A stretch of DNA of 64,000 nt from Narthecium ossifragum (GCA_963920575.1 OY986963.1:6300896-6364895), one strand, 5' to 3'; positions 11,027 through 21,949 are shown, counted from the first letter of the stretch. Program-made: numbers and translations. The notes: generated by a model from the letters alone, not told the origin.

Positions 11027-12053
11027 ATGGTAGCACTACTCCTAGGAAATTATGGTAATACTACTCCTATGGAATAAATTATTGTAACACTACTGCTAGA
11101 AATGAAAGAGTAGTTGCAGGAATTTAAAGGAAAGAAAAACTTCATTGCTGAATTTAAAAGGCTACATTGTAAATAAATCTAAGCCTATTGATACATGATA
11201 AAAGATAAATAAAGTGGACTTTTTGCTCTTGATTTTGGCCCTTTTGGGAGAGACTTTTTCCTTCATCCTCTTGGTCTTTTATAGAGCTTCTGGTAACCAC
11301 ATTAAAATCATCCGAACTTTTCACTGCAACTGTCAGAAACTGAATCTGAAACCATCAGAAATGCATAACTGGGCGATATCTTCAGCTATTTACGAAACTG
11401 CCATCATGTACAACTTCTTATCTTCCACTGCAATTTGGTCGATGATAACCTTGGAATTTGATAAAACTCTGAAGATGAAAGTTGTAAGTCTTTGAATTCT
11501 CCTTCCATCAGTCTAAACACCAAGTCATTTGGACATCGTGTGAGAAAGTTATGATAAAAATCATCGAAACACATCGATATCTTATTAAAATAATCAGCCA
11601 AAATATGGCCGAAGGGTTTTGGTCGATGGGCAAATGGACGATGACATCGGCCATCTTTTGAACGATGACATTTAGATTATCAGTCATTGTTTACTATTTT
11701 GCCACTGGCACTTCGACTGCCGGTTTGACATAGTAAACGATAGAATCTGAAGATCTCTTCAACAGTAAAGTTGTAGATCTTTTCGTCCTCTTTCTAATGG
11801 TTTAAGAATCACCCACTTTGGATACTTGATGTAAAAGTTATGGCCAAAACACTTCAGCTGTGTCAATCATTGAAGTATCTATTGGCCGATTGGCAATATT
11901 TACGAAATTACCATTGATCTTGTTAATCGCCCAAATGGTTATATTTATGGCTAACAGAAGGATATGATTTAACCTGTAAGAATATAAGAGAAATATGCCA
12001 CTTCAAAGATTATAAGGTAAAACGTGGTTTTTAAGATTTTTTCAGAGTGAATC
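11027..12053. other. Non-coding repeat DNA, probable LTR-retrotransposon leader remnant
   Basis: Two loosely similar blocks (about 11400-11600 and 11740-11880) share the order GAAG(A)TGAAAGTTGTA, TCTTT, a CACCAAGT/CACCCACTTT word and AAGTTATG...AAAA. This phrasing is common in untranslated regions of plant Ty3-type elements. No protein motif is present. Upstream, 11027-11110 holds degenerate direct repeats of TATGGTAATACTACTCCTA. Confidence 0.4.
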
Positions 12054-12069
12054 AGTCACCACAAGAAAT

Positions 12070-12830
12070 CCCATATTTTTTGACTAATATATTGGTCGCA
12101 CTATCTCTAATTTTAGTCGCTAAATCCTTTTATGACCAATAAATGTTGGTCGCGACCTTGGTCGCAGAATGCTGATCGTCTAAAGTTCGCCGCGACCAAT
12201 GATATGTTGGTCGTAGAAAAGACCTCTTTTGGCTACTCTAATTGTCTCCGTCATAATTGTTGTAACGTGTGGTGACTAACTATTTGGTCGCCGTGATAGT
12301 CATGTTATATTTCGTTGGTCACAACAAGTGGCAATTTTAAGACGAAATAAACATGTTTTAGTGACTACTACATTAGTCGCCAAAAAGCATCATTTATATT
12401 GACCCTGCATTTAGTCACCACAACCGGCCCTTACGTTGACCAACGAGTATAGTCACAACAACCTGTGACCAAAGGCGACCAATGTTGTTAGTTACAAAAG
12501 CATGTCACTTAAGGCAACTAAGACATTTAGTTAGAAAAAGTCTCTACTTATGACGACCAATACGTTTAGTCACAACATACCGCTACCTATGACGACCATT
12601 GTTGTTAGTCACAAACGCATGTTACTTAAGGCAACCAACATATTTAGCAACAACATACCGTCACTTATGACAACCAATGCGTTTGGTCACTATAAAACCG
12701 TCATTTATGGTGACCAATGCTTCACATATTTGCGCAACCAATTTTTATAGGTCACATAATACCAATTTAATACAATTATGACGAATAATAATTAGTCACC
12801 AAAGAAGTTCTTAAATAGAGAGATTTGTTT
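12070..12830. repeat. Left subterminal repeat array of the CACTA element
   Basis: Many short repeats of the type GACCAAT, TTAGTCAC(A) and TGGTCGC in both orientations, at about 20-40 bp spacing. In En/Spm elements such repeats bind the element-encoded DNA-binding protein; that role is inferred here. Confidence 0.75.
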
Positions 12831-13242
12831 TAATGACCGTCATTTTCGTCACAAATGATTATTTTGTGATTACATAAATTGATCACAAAAGATATTTAAT
12901 TTAATTTTTTTAACAAATTATAATGGACAATGACAAATTAAAATTTTGAATATACATTATAATCACAAAATGCTCATTGCCATAGAATTGAAGAATATTC
13001 ATCCAAAAATGTTTTCATAAACAATACAAAAATGTGTCCACAAATAGTCCATATTAAAGTCTCAAAGAAATGTAAAAAACCAGTACAAAAAAATTAATAA
13101 AGTCCATCCACTGCTGCTGCATATAGTTGAAATTTTCTGCAAGGAAAAAATAAAAACATATGTGACTTAAAACATTTTGGATAATAAAAAAGAAAGAATA
13201 TAATATTGAGTTAAAAATATCATACCTCATTGAATGAGGAAC

Positions 13243-13554
13243 TCAAGACTGTCTATTGTCCATATGCTCGACGATTGACTCCATTAATTTTTCTAATCGA
13301 TCAGTTTTTTCAGTCAAAGTCTGCACCTCCTTAGTCAATTCAACTACTCATGTTTCAGCTGCATCAGCTCGTTTCTCTGCTTGATCCAATTGCATACGGG
13401 CGCGTTGTCCCTCGTTAGTCAATGAACTTGGCTTCACACCATGCCCAAGACCAGGTACATACCCTGGGGTCCTGCCAAGTACTTTCTCACATATTTCATC
13501 ATCAGTCAGTTGTTGACCTTCTTCTGGCACTGGCTGAGTCTTGAAGGTAATCAT
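13243..13554 (-). pseudogene. CACTA second protein (En/Spm-type) C-terminal fragment
   Basis: The minus strand reads LTDDEICEKVLGRTPGYVPG then LGHGVKP, the conserved block near the end of plant En/Spm-type transposase_24 proteins, followed by a heptad-rich segment (QLDQAEKRADAAET, then VVELTKEVQTLTEKTDRLEKL) typical of their coiled coil. A TGA interrupts it just before 13348, and the reading then continues to a stop at 13243. The amino-terminal part is missing: the sequence meets the TNP2 fragment head to head at about 13541-13554, suggesting that one deletion removed the 5' parts of both genes. Confidence 0.7.
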
Positions 13555-14826
13555 TTGCAGCTACAAATATTGTGAGTTGAATGGGTTGTGGGAAGATGGC
13601 GTGGATACCTATGATGTCTACAGCAAAGAGAATTTCAAATTGCATGCTGCTGTGTTGTGGACCATAAATGATTTTCCGGCTTATGGCATGTTATCAGGTT
13701 GGAGTACGAAGGGTAAGTTAGCATGTCCAGTTTGTAACGAGCAGACATGTTCTATGACACTAAAGAATGGTCGAAAACAATGCTACATGGGCCATCGTCG
13801 TTTCTTAGATTTGCGTCATAAGTGGCGGAAAAGTTATAAATTTGATGGAAAACATGAAAATAGATCCAAACCAAGAAGTTGACTGGAGACGATGTGCTAC
13901 GACAACTATCTCATATACCTGCTGATATGACATTTGGAAAGCATCCAAATAAGAAAAAGAGAAAGCGTTCTGAAGCAGAGTTGAATGTGCTTGGAACATT
14001 GATGAATATAGATGGAAAAACAAAAGACACCTACAAGGCTCGTATGGACCTAGAGTTAATGGGAATAAGGAAGGAGCTATACCTGCAGCGAGCTGGTGAC
14101 AAAATTTTGATTCCTCCTGCATGTTATACATTGGCCTCACATGAGAGAAGAGATATATGTGAATGGCTGAAATCAATAAAATTTCCAGACGGTTATGCAT
14201 CAAATATCTCCCGATGTGTAAACATTAGAAATTGTAAGATACATGGACTGAAAAGCCATGATTGTCATATCCTTCTACGGCTACTTCCAATTGGAATACG
14301 TGGCTACTTGTCAAAAGATGTATCCAATGCATTGATTGAGTTGGGGTTTTTTTTCAGAGAATTGTGCTCGAAGACTTTGCAATTGCAAGTTTTGGAACAA
14401 CTTGACAGTGATATTGCCCTAATACTATGCAAGCTTGAATTGATATTTCCGCCAGCATTTTTCGATGTGATGGTTCACTTAGCAATTCACCTGGCAAATG
14501 AGGCTAAAATTGGTGGACCAGTTCGATTTAGATGAATGTATCCAGTCGAAAGGTAACACAAACTTACTCTTTCGTTACTATGTTGCTATAATTACAATTT
14601 CTGAGTACAATGTTAAGTTGTAATATTTCACAATTAACCTTGAAATAGGTTCCTACGCACTTTAAAGGAATCTGTACGCAACAAAGCTCGTCCAGAAGGT
14701 TCAATTGTTGAAGCTTATATCAACAAAGAATGTCTTACGTTCTGTTCGATGTATCTGGATAATGTTGAAACAAGATTTAATCGAGAGGAACGAAATGATG
14801 ATGGGGGTCAAGCTCATTCAGCATAA
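13541..14826 (+). pseudogene. TNP2 transposase / DUF4218 pseudogene (CACTA)
   Basis: Starts mid-protein in the TNP2 domain: WTINDFPAYGMLSGWSTKGK, CPVCN and CYMGHRRFL are classic TNP2 motifs. A one-base frameshift lies near 13880, after which TGDDVLRQL continues. RSEAELN is joined directly to VLGTLMNIDGKTKDTYKAR, so about 35 residues that normally hold the DVMHIEKN motif are deleted. DUF4218 follows (PPACYTL, HDCHILLRLLPIGIRGYL, VHLAIHLANEA). At 14533-14535 a TGA replaces the usual Trp of WMYPVER. An intron-like gap (about 14553-14648) precedes RTLKESVRNKARPEGSI and CLTFCSMYLDNVETRF. Confidence 0.85.
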
Positions 14827-16013
14827 AAACTGTCTGTTTTTAAATGGAATGTCCGTCCGTTAGGAGCTGCAATCTCATACAAGCTAAACTTTACAGATTA
14901 TGCAAAAGTCCGGTGGTTTGTGCTAAATAACTGTAATGAGATAGAGCACTATTTGGAGTAAGTTATTTATCTTCTAATTAATGTTCTAGTATATATTTCA
15001 TATCATTCAAGCTATGACACTCCATGTTCAAACATACAGACAACACAAAGAAGAAATCCGACGTCAAAGTGCTACTCATGTTGAGCAAAGACACCAAAAT
15101 GGATTTAAATCTTGGTTTGAAAAACTTGTAGCTGCTGAGGTTTAGGAAACCTACATTGGATAAATTTAGTTATAAAATACAGTACTAAATATCTTTTGTT
15201 TTTAATTTCTCTGAATACAGATGCTACGATTACATAGAGAAAAAATCACAAAAAGCTACCAACGATCTTTATTCCCTTGCATTGGGTCCGGATTATAGAG
15301 TCTTAAAGTATACTGGGTGTATAGTCAATGGGATCCGGTTTCACACTACTGAATGTGAAAAGTATCGTGGAACTCAAAATAGTGGTCTTGTCGTCAAATG
15401 GGAACATTAGTCGGAAGAGATCGACTTCTACGACATCTTGATTGATATTTTCGAGTTGAAGTATTTTCAGAGAAATCTTGCATATTTATTCAAGTGTGAG
15501 TGGTTCAATGTGAGTGATAAAAAAGAAGGAATACAAAAGGATCAATATTTCACCAGTATTAACATGAGCAAAACATGGTATGCAGATGATCCTTTTGTTC
15601 TAGCGTATCAATCAGAACAAGTTTATTACTTGAAGAATACAAAAAATGGTGGATCTTGGCATATTGTGCAAAAGATGCAACCAAGAAATATGTATGATAT
15701 TCCAGAGGTGGATGAGGAAAATGATAACCATGAGGAAAATGAAGAAAATGAGGCATATGGGCAAAATGATTTTGATGGCATGACCCCACAAGTTGATGAA
15801 AGTGAAGTGGCGACTTTGCTTAGACAAAATATGGTTTCAGACTAAATTGATGCTAATATAATGGCTGCTCAAGAACATGATCAAGACAATATAATTTTTG
15901 ATGATGCCGATAATTGCGAAAATGAAGATGATACCATACTTGAATATTATACAGATGGTGCAGAAAGTGAAGAGTTTTTGGATGATGTTGATAGTGATAC
16001 TAACAACATTTAG
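14827..16013 (+). pseudogene. TNP2 C-terminal part with DUF4216 domain (CACTA)
   Basis: After a stop at 14824-14826 the reading continues in frame as LSVFKWNVRPLGAA, then further exon-like pieces at 15043-15145 and from about 15240. DUF4216 is recognised by GIRFHTTECEK and, after a stop near 15408, EEIDFYDILIDIFELKYF, LFKCEWFNV, DPFVLAYQSEQVYYL and WHIVQKMQPRNMYDIPE. An acidic tail (many Asp, Glu, Asn) extends past another stop (15843) to a final TAG at 16011-16013. Several stops and frame changes make it a pseudogene. Confidence 0.8.
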
Positions 16014-17450
16014 CTTTGGTTAGTTTTTACACTATTAGCACTGGTATGTTATAGTTTTATTGATATTGCTTTACTTAAAATGTGAGTAAGATGTTTTCAT
16101 ATACTTTTCAATACTTTTCAATATAGTGTCTTAACTGTTCTAAACTATAGTTTTGTTAGCACTGGTGTGTTATCAATTTTATTTGTCTCCAACAGATTTG
16201 ACTTGGTTGTACCATGTGCTAACATCATCATATTAGATTATGTCATCTTAATTAGCTGGACCAAGACTATTTCTATTCTGAATTTACTCCATTGATATCA
16301 TGGAAGCAAATTGCTAGCCTTATAGCATAGAGTGGCTATATACATCTGAATTCTAGTGGTGTTTGGCTGAAATAGACTTGAAATCTTAAACAATTGCCAT
16401 GCTTCTGTCTTACACACTCAAATTTTAATCTAGAAATTCTTGTGATCTTATCTGATGATAAGCTTTCTTTCTGACCCAGTGTCCTCGTATTTTCGTTCTT
16501 CCTTCAGGTACCTCTCGGAGCAGTCAAAGAGAAAAGCACACCATTGATTTCATTCCTCAACCATGGCCTCGTACTTAGGTGACCCATCTATTGTGGCAAC
16601 CTGAAGCAGTGTCAGCTAAAGTGGTTTGCAGATGCCTTCTCTATATAAAGAGGACTTGTAGGCCCAGTAGAACCATATCTCATGTTAATATCGTCACAGC
16701 TATCTTCAAATAGTGAAAGAGGAAGAATGGGAAATGTTGTGATAGGGTTGTGATGATAGTCTTTGTATATTATAATGATGATATTCGAGATAAAGTTAGT
16801 TGATATATAGTTACATGATTACTTGGCTAGCTAGCAGTAATGATGTACATGAATTGTAGTTAAGTTTACAGTGTTGTAGTAAAGTTAGTTGGTATCATTC
16901 TCTTTGATATTGTGTATTTCAATCTTATTTCCTATGTTTTAATTTTTAAGTATTATCTTTTGGTTTTTTTTTTGCAGAAACTTTTAAGGATGGACTAATA
17001 TATATGCAACAACAGCAGTAGATGGACTTTATTTTTTTTTCTTTCTCCTAGTTTTTTACATTTCTTTGAGACTTTAATATTGCCTATATGTAGACACATT
17101 TTTGTATTGTTTTTGAAAACCTTTTTGGAAGAATATTCTTCAATTTTATGGCAATGAACATTTGGTGATTATAATGTGTTCTAGAATTTAGTTTGTCATT
17201 GTCCATTATATTTTATCAAAAAATTAAATAAAATATCTTTTGTGATCAATTTTTGTAATCTCACAAGCTTAACTTGTTTAGGTCATTTTACTAATTAGAC
17301 ATGCGTTATGGGGTAAATGTTATTGGAAACGAAATAACTTGTGTTGTCTTTTAAACCATTAAATGATCATGTTTTTTGCATCCCATCAATTTAATTAAAG
17401 ACCAATAATTAAAACTGGCAGCAATAAAGCTAGAAAAATCATATTTTACT
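16014..17450. other. Non-coding 3' interior of the CACTA element
   Basis: AT-rich DNA between the DUF4216 stop and the right subterminal repeats. A segment near 17100-17230 (words FTTGGTGATTATAATGTG-like and TTTGTCATTGTCCATTATA in DNA) is the reverse complement of 12920-13020 on the left side, so part of the interior is present as inverted copies flanking the genes. No other gene is seen. Confidence 0.5.
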
Positions 17451-18110
17451 TTGACTTACGTAATGTGCAAAAACCTTTAGTCGATAAAGATATATAATTC
17501 TGTAATGAACATAATTAGTCACAAAATCATTAGAAAGAAAACCTATCATGACCAGTTACAGGTTGGTCACAGAAACAACAATATTATGGTCACAAATACT
17601 TTTACCATTGGCTAAAACATTTTAGCAACGATTATTGGATTAGCTATTGCCAAACTGGTTTTGGTGACGATTGGCTTTGGTCACCCATACTCTTTTCATC
17701 CATTGCCAAACAGAGAGTGATTATTTTGTGACGGTCTTAACTTGGTTACAGACAGTTGGTTACAATAAATATACTATTGAAATTTCAGACATTTAGTGCG
17801 ACGAAATGTTGGTCACCAGAAAGTATATTATTGCAACCAACGTTGTTAGTCACAACAACTCTAAATTACCAAGTTTATGGTGACCAATTCCAAATCCATC
17901 ACGCAAACTACATTTGTTCGGTCACAAAAGCTTTTGCTTAGATCAAAAGGTAGTTTTGGCCACTAAGTTTTGGCGACGATATTTTTGTGGTCATAAATGC
18001 ACCCCTCGTCCATATTGAGTGATTAAAACTTTTGTTGGTCGCCTACCTATAGATAATGTGTGGCGACTACCGTTGCTTGGTTGCAAAAACATTAGTCACA
18101 GAAACTCACA
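17451..18110. repeat. Right subterminal repeat array of the CACTA element
   Basis: Repeats of TTGGTCAC, TAGTCACAA, GACCAATT and GGTCACAAA in both orientations, mirror to the left array and ending in the right terminal inverted repeat. Confidence 0.75.
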
Positions 18111-18314
18111 TTTCTTGTAGTGAGTATGATATTAATTTAAAAATTTTATCAATAAATGATAAGACGCATACGAGTAATCTCAACTCTGCGAGGAAAAAGA
18201 GGCTCCTCACAATGCTTTGAACATGTTCAGAATATTATTATGACAACATTTATGAGAACAACCGAAATCCCCTTTTTCGGTTCTTATTTTTTTCTGGACT
18301 ATAGCTTTGTGTTT

Positions 18315-18422
18315 AGGGCACGTTTATTTCGTTAAAAAGCTGGCTAGAATGGAATGAACTGGACGTTTGAATAAATTTCTGGCTGTTTGTTTCGCTGGAA
18401 TGGGTTGGTTTCCATTCCAGCG
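18315..18422. mobile_element. MITE-like remnant abutting the esterase stop codon
   Basis: The block begins GGGCACGTTTATTTCG and contains GGCTGTTTGTTTCGCTGG and two inverted GGAATGG/CCATTCC words. This style is common in plant hAT and Harbinger MITEs. Only one end is recognisable and no target duplication is seen. It lies in what should be the 3' untranslated region of the minus-strand esterase gene. Confidence 0.35.
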
Positions 18423-20692
18423 TTACGTGGGGCGTGAATGAGATATGTATGCAGCTGCCAACTTCTTGCCAAGCTGAACTTGAGCTTGGCTGGTGAGGTG
18501 CAAGTGGTCTTCTTCAAGTGGCAAGCCCTTTGCATCAACATATGTGACATTAGGAAGCTTGATTCCTTTCTGAGCCTTTCTCACTGTCTCCACATAGGGC
18601 CCTTCCCCTGATGCTAGAGCCACCTAAATTATCATACCAAGTGTTATTTACTGCATATACAAGAAGGTACGTTGGCTATTAACATGATCGAATTAATCAT
18701 TTAAACAAGAGAAACACTCTGAAAAAAAGAAAAAATTGACACCTTTGAGAACTTTCACAGTTTGTTTAGCAAGCATCAGACAGCTTGTCTGGGTTGTCAA
18801 GAGATCATAAACGCAGAGTCTTTAATGGGTGGCAACATTTTTGTTCTTAGAAAAATTCATCCCCACAAAACAATTGTTTTTCTTCACAACTCCCCAAATC
18901 ACAAGACTATTCCAAGGCAATTGGGAGATCATAGCTGCTTGAGTTGGCTACCTTAAATGAGGCATCCACCTAGGAAGACTGCCTCTTTCGCACCCATGTG
19001 GGAACTCTTGCTTGCTTCTGCCCCTCAGCATGGGTACTTCAATTGCTCGTACATAATTTAGGAAGATACATGACATGCCTCATCTAATCTAGAAAGCTTG
19101 TTTAAAATGCACCCATTTTTCATCTGTTGTATGTCATTCTCCAATGTCTAGTTTGGGATTCAATCCAGCCTATAAAATATTTGTGTTACCGAGAAGATTT
19201 CGTTCAAAACATGCATAAAAAAAATTCACATTTAGTAACAATATTACTCGAACTTTTCCAGAGGACTTCCAGTTTCTATCATGCCTTATGATCTCTATTT
19301 CCAGAGAGTATCAATCCGAAACTCTTAAAGCAATTTAGACTTTCAGAATTAGCTGTAACATTTCACAGTGATCTTTATCACAACATATGCATCCACGACA
19401 TTGTGTTACTGAGGTTTATTCTGCTTTCATGACCATAGTGATCTGTTTTCTAATTATAGTTCCATGCGAGATGCGTCTCAAAAAGAATAGCAAAGCAGAA
19501 GAAGCAAACAACGCCATTCATTGTGAATGCCAGTATGTTCTTTGCTTCGACTCTTTTAGTAAAACAGCAATAATATCCATTGACACACTTGAAATACCAA
19601 ACTAGCGGCACTATATAGGCTATAAATACCTTATCGGATCCTATCAATAATAGCAGCTTTAGGTGAATAATTCCGGCCGAAAGATTCAGGCCTATATCCA
19701 TTTCTATGCAAGCCTACAATCCAAAAAAAAAAGGCCAGGTACGCCAATCATCCTACTTTATATAAGGAATAGAGTTTTATATATATGATCACCTGACATG
19801 TGTAATGCACATGACATCTAATCGGTGTGAGATACTGATCCAATATTGATACATTCTATTGGTAGTGAGATATCGACTGATTGATCTATTCAATCGGTAA
19901 TAAGATATCGTGAGATACCAATTGATTGATCTATTCAATCGGTATTCAGTACCGATCAATTAAATCAATTAGTACCGATGAATTAGATCAATTGATTAGT
20001 ATTTTATTACTGATTCGACCGTTTGGACACGTAGACAAATCAGCGCTCCTATATGAAGCATCAGGGGCCGAAAACGAATCAAAAAGTTTCACCTGGATGA
20101 CAAGAAGCCCAGGGCTCCCAAGATCCGTCCGCAAGTCCAGGATCATCCGCTCCAATCGCATCCTATAGCCATCCGCATCCTCGCGGTACACCGTGTCGCT
20201 CTCCCCCTGGTACCACAGCACCGCCGCCAATGTCCCCGTCTCATTGGCCACCGCCGCCTCGCTCCTCCTCACCATGGCCTCGTACAGCGGCATCCCCTTC
20301 TCCCACTCGCTTATGTTCGTGCCTCCGATCGCGCACGGCACCAGCCCCAGCACCGCCGCCGGCAGGTGCGTTGACAAGAGGAGCGAGTTGGCGAAGGCCA
20401 TTCCAGGTCCCACGCCGCACGTCTTGTGCACGTCGATGTCGGCGTGGAGGGGCTCGTGAGCGGTTTCCCACTGGAGGTCGGCGGATAGGCGGAGGACGGA
20501 AGGAGACGGGCGGCACTCGAGGGGGACGACGCAGTCCCACGCGCCGTTGTAGACGCCGCCCCGTCCCGCCATGTTGCTCTGGCCTGCGAGGATGAAAATG
20601 AGCTTTGGATCGGGAGTGGGCGGTGGATCGGTGGGGATGGGGGTGACGAGGACGGCGGCGAGTGGGATGAGGAGGGAGAGCAGGGGGCGCAT
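18423..20692 (-). CDS. SGNH/SASA-family carbohydrate esterase (At4g34215-like), two exons
   Basis: Exon 1 runs 20692 to 20093 and exon 2 from 18623 to 18423, with a GT-AG intron of 1469 bp; the phase is kept and the product is 266 aa. A hydrophobic start (MRPLLSLLIPLAAVLV) looks like a signal peptide. The nucleophile block is LAGQSNMAGRGG, followed by a GGTNISEWEKG block, WYQGESD, and near the end DHLHLT, which supplies the Asp-X-X-His part of the triad. This order is that of the plant family of which At4g34215 is the structural example (DUF303/SASA), thought to deacetylate carbohydrates; the true substrate is not shown here. Exon 1 is very GC-rich. The 5' leader holds 24-bp repeats. Confidence 0.88.
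19790..20000. repeat. Degenerate tandem repeat in the esterase intron
   Basis: Words GAGATATCGA, TGATTGATCTATTCAATCGG and GTACCGATCAATTAAATCAA recur, giving two clear copies of a unit of about 50 bp plus decayed ones with alternating GATCAATT/AATTGATC inverted words. It lies near the donor site of the intron. Confidence 0.6.
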
Positions 20693-20772
20693 CCTCGGAC
20701 GGTGGGAATATTTGCTCCTCGGACGGTGGGAATATTTGCTCCTCGGACGGTGGGAATATTTGCTCCTCGGTC
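20693..20772 (-). repeat. 24-bp tandem repeat, three copies, directly 5' of the esterase ATG
   Basis: Copies at 20693-20716, 20717-20740 and 20741-20764, then 8 bp of a fourth, are essentially identical. On the minus strand the last copy touches the ATG at 20692, so the leader carries the whole array. Because 24 is divisible by 3, one frame reads an eight-residue unit EEQIFPPS three times. Confidence 0.9.
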
Positions 20773-21105
20773 GTGAATGAAACCCTCCTCAAACTCTTTT
20801 GTATGCGGGGGTCAAGCTGGGTCAATTTATTATAATTAAGGCCAACCCCGACGGACAATTTGCCGGTATTATAGGGCGGCTCGTTGTTGTTTCTTTGCAA
20901 CTTCTCGTTCGTGAGTGAGTGAGCCTCCCCCAAACTTTTTTGGATGCAGGGGTCAACCTGGTCAATTTATTATAACGTTGAATTAATTTGTATATTAGGG
21001 TGGTCGTTGTTTTTTTCAACTTCTTCTCGTTCGTGAGTCAAAGCCTTTTCAAAGTTTTTTTTTTTTTGGATGATGGGTCAAGCTGGTCAGTTTATTATAA
21101 ATTTA
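20773..21105. repeat. Degenerate ~120-140-bp tandem triplication upstream of the esterase
   Basis: Three successive copies share, in order, a CCTC...AAACT word, GGATG(C)AGGGGTCAA, GCTGGTCAATTTATTATAA, and (first two copies) GGTCGTTGTT and CTTCTCGTTCGTGAGT. Copy starts are near 20775, 20918 and 21038. The third copy is truncated after TTTATTATAA. The array covers the likely promoter of the minus-strand esterase. Confidence 0.75.
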
Positions 21106-21389
21106 TAATCTCGAATGCAAATCAGCCTTACAAGGAGCAATAACTGTTAACATGCATTAATTCATATCCCCTAAGTTTCTTTATATATATTCTCTAAGTT
21201 TGCTTTATATAAATCTGCATTAATTCATATCAACCTAAAAACTATTAATATTATCTTATGCAATATGCAATATGCATATGCAAAGACTTATATTTATATT
21301 TATTTTATATACCCTAAGTTAGACTTATAATATTATATTTTATATATTTTATTTTATTGGTTATGTTTTATGGTGGCAGTGAACAAAAA

Positions 21390-21524
21390 GCTATGACCAA
21401 CCTTCGATCCCTGGACCACCTACGGGTCAACACAGCCGTCTAACCAGACAAACTACAGGGAATTTGTTAAAATTTTATATTAACAATAACTAAAAACTGT
21501 GCCAGGGGCACAGGTGAGTACTAG
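21390..21524 (+). mobile_element. Helitron 3' end (second family) with tRNA-like sequence
   Basis: A perfect 7-bp hairpin CTGTGCC (21497-21503), loop AGG, GGCACAG (21507-21513) is followed after 7 nt by CTAG at 21521-21524 and then T, the standard Helitron terminus. Upstream, on the minus strand, TAGTTTGTCTGGTTAGACGG and GGGATCGAAGG resemble tRNA box A and box B at tRNA-like spacing. The 5' end of the element was not found, so its length is unknown. Confidence 0.55.
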
Positions 21525-21786
21525 TTCTTTATACGCCATAATTTGGACCATATATACATCATAATTTGAACTCTCTATATCACAAACATATAGATTATGT
21601 AGTTCACTATTGAACAATATGTTAACATGTTTGACAATGAACAGTGTCACGGTATGTGTTGGCGGCGACGGTGGTGGGATGATGTGTTGTCGGGAGGATG
21701 GGTGGTGGTGGGGGTGATGGCGGGCAGTTGTGAATTGTGATGATGGTGGTGGATGCAGTGGTAGTATTTGCTGGTGTTACGATAAA

Positions 21787-21934
21787 TAAATTGGCAGATT
21801 TCGAGAGTAAAAAAGATGGTCAAAATTGACACATTATGGTACTTAATCCTCACTGATCATGAATTGACAAATTTTGAGGGTTAAAAGGATGGTTAAAATT
21901 GGCACATTGTGAGACTCAACCTTCGCTGATCATG
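21787..21934. repeat. 74-bp tandem duplication
   Basis: Two adjacent copies, each beginning AATTG(G/A)CA(G/A)ATTT and ending CTGATCATG, share GATGGT(C/T)AAAATTG(A/G)CACATT in the middle. Divergence is about 20 percent by eye. Confidence 0.75.
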
Positions 21935-21949
21935 GTGGATGACCTCTAG

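Larger units (their letters stand above)
12057..18122 (+). mobile_element. CACTA (En/Spm) transposon with both ends and 3-bp target duplication
   Basis: The left end reads CACCACAAGAAAT (12057-12069) and the right end, reversed, reads CACTACAAGAAAT, matching 12 of 13 bases. AGT directly precedes the left end (12054-12056) and directly follows the right end (18123-18125), the 3-bp duplication expected for CACTA elements. Subterminal regions of several hundred bases carry many copies of TTGGTCGC, TAGTCAC and GACCAA words. Inside are a broken TNP2-DUF4218-DUF4216 gene on plus and a coiled-coil tail of a second protein on minus. The element is about 6.07 kb and cannot be autonomous. Confidence 0.95.

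Noticed and set aside
21395..21470. True tRNA gene on the minus strand
   Set aside because: Only box A-like and box B-like words are seen; no acceptor stem or anticodon arm could be formed by eye.
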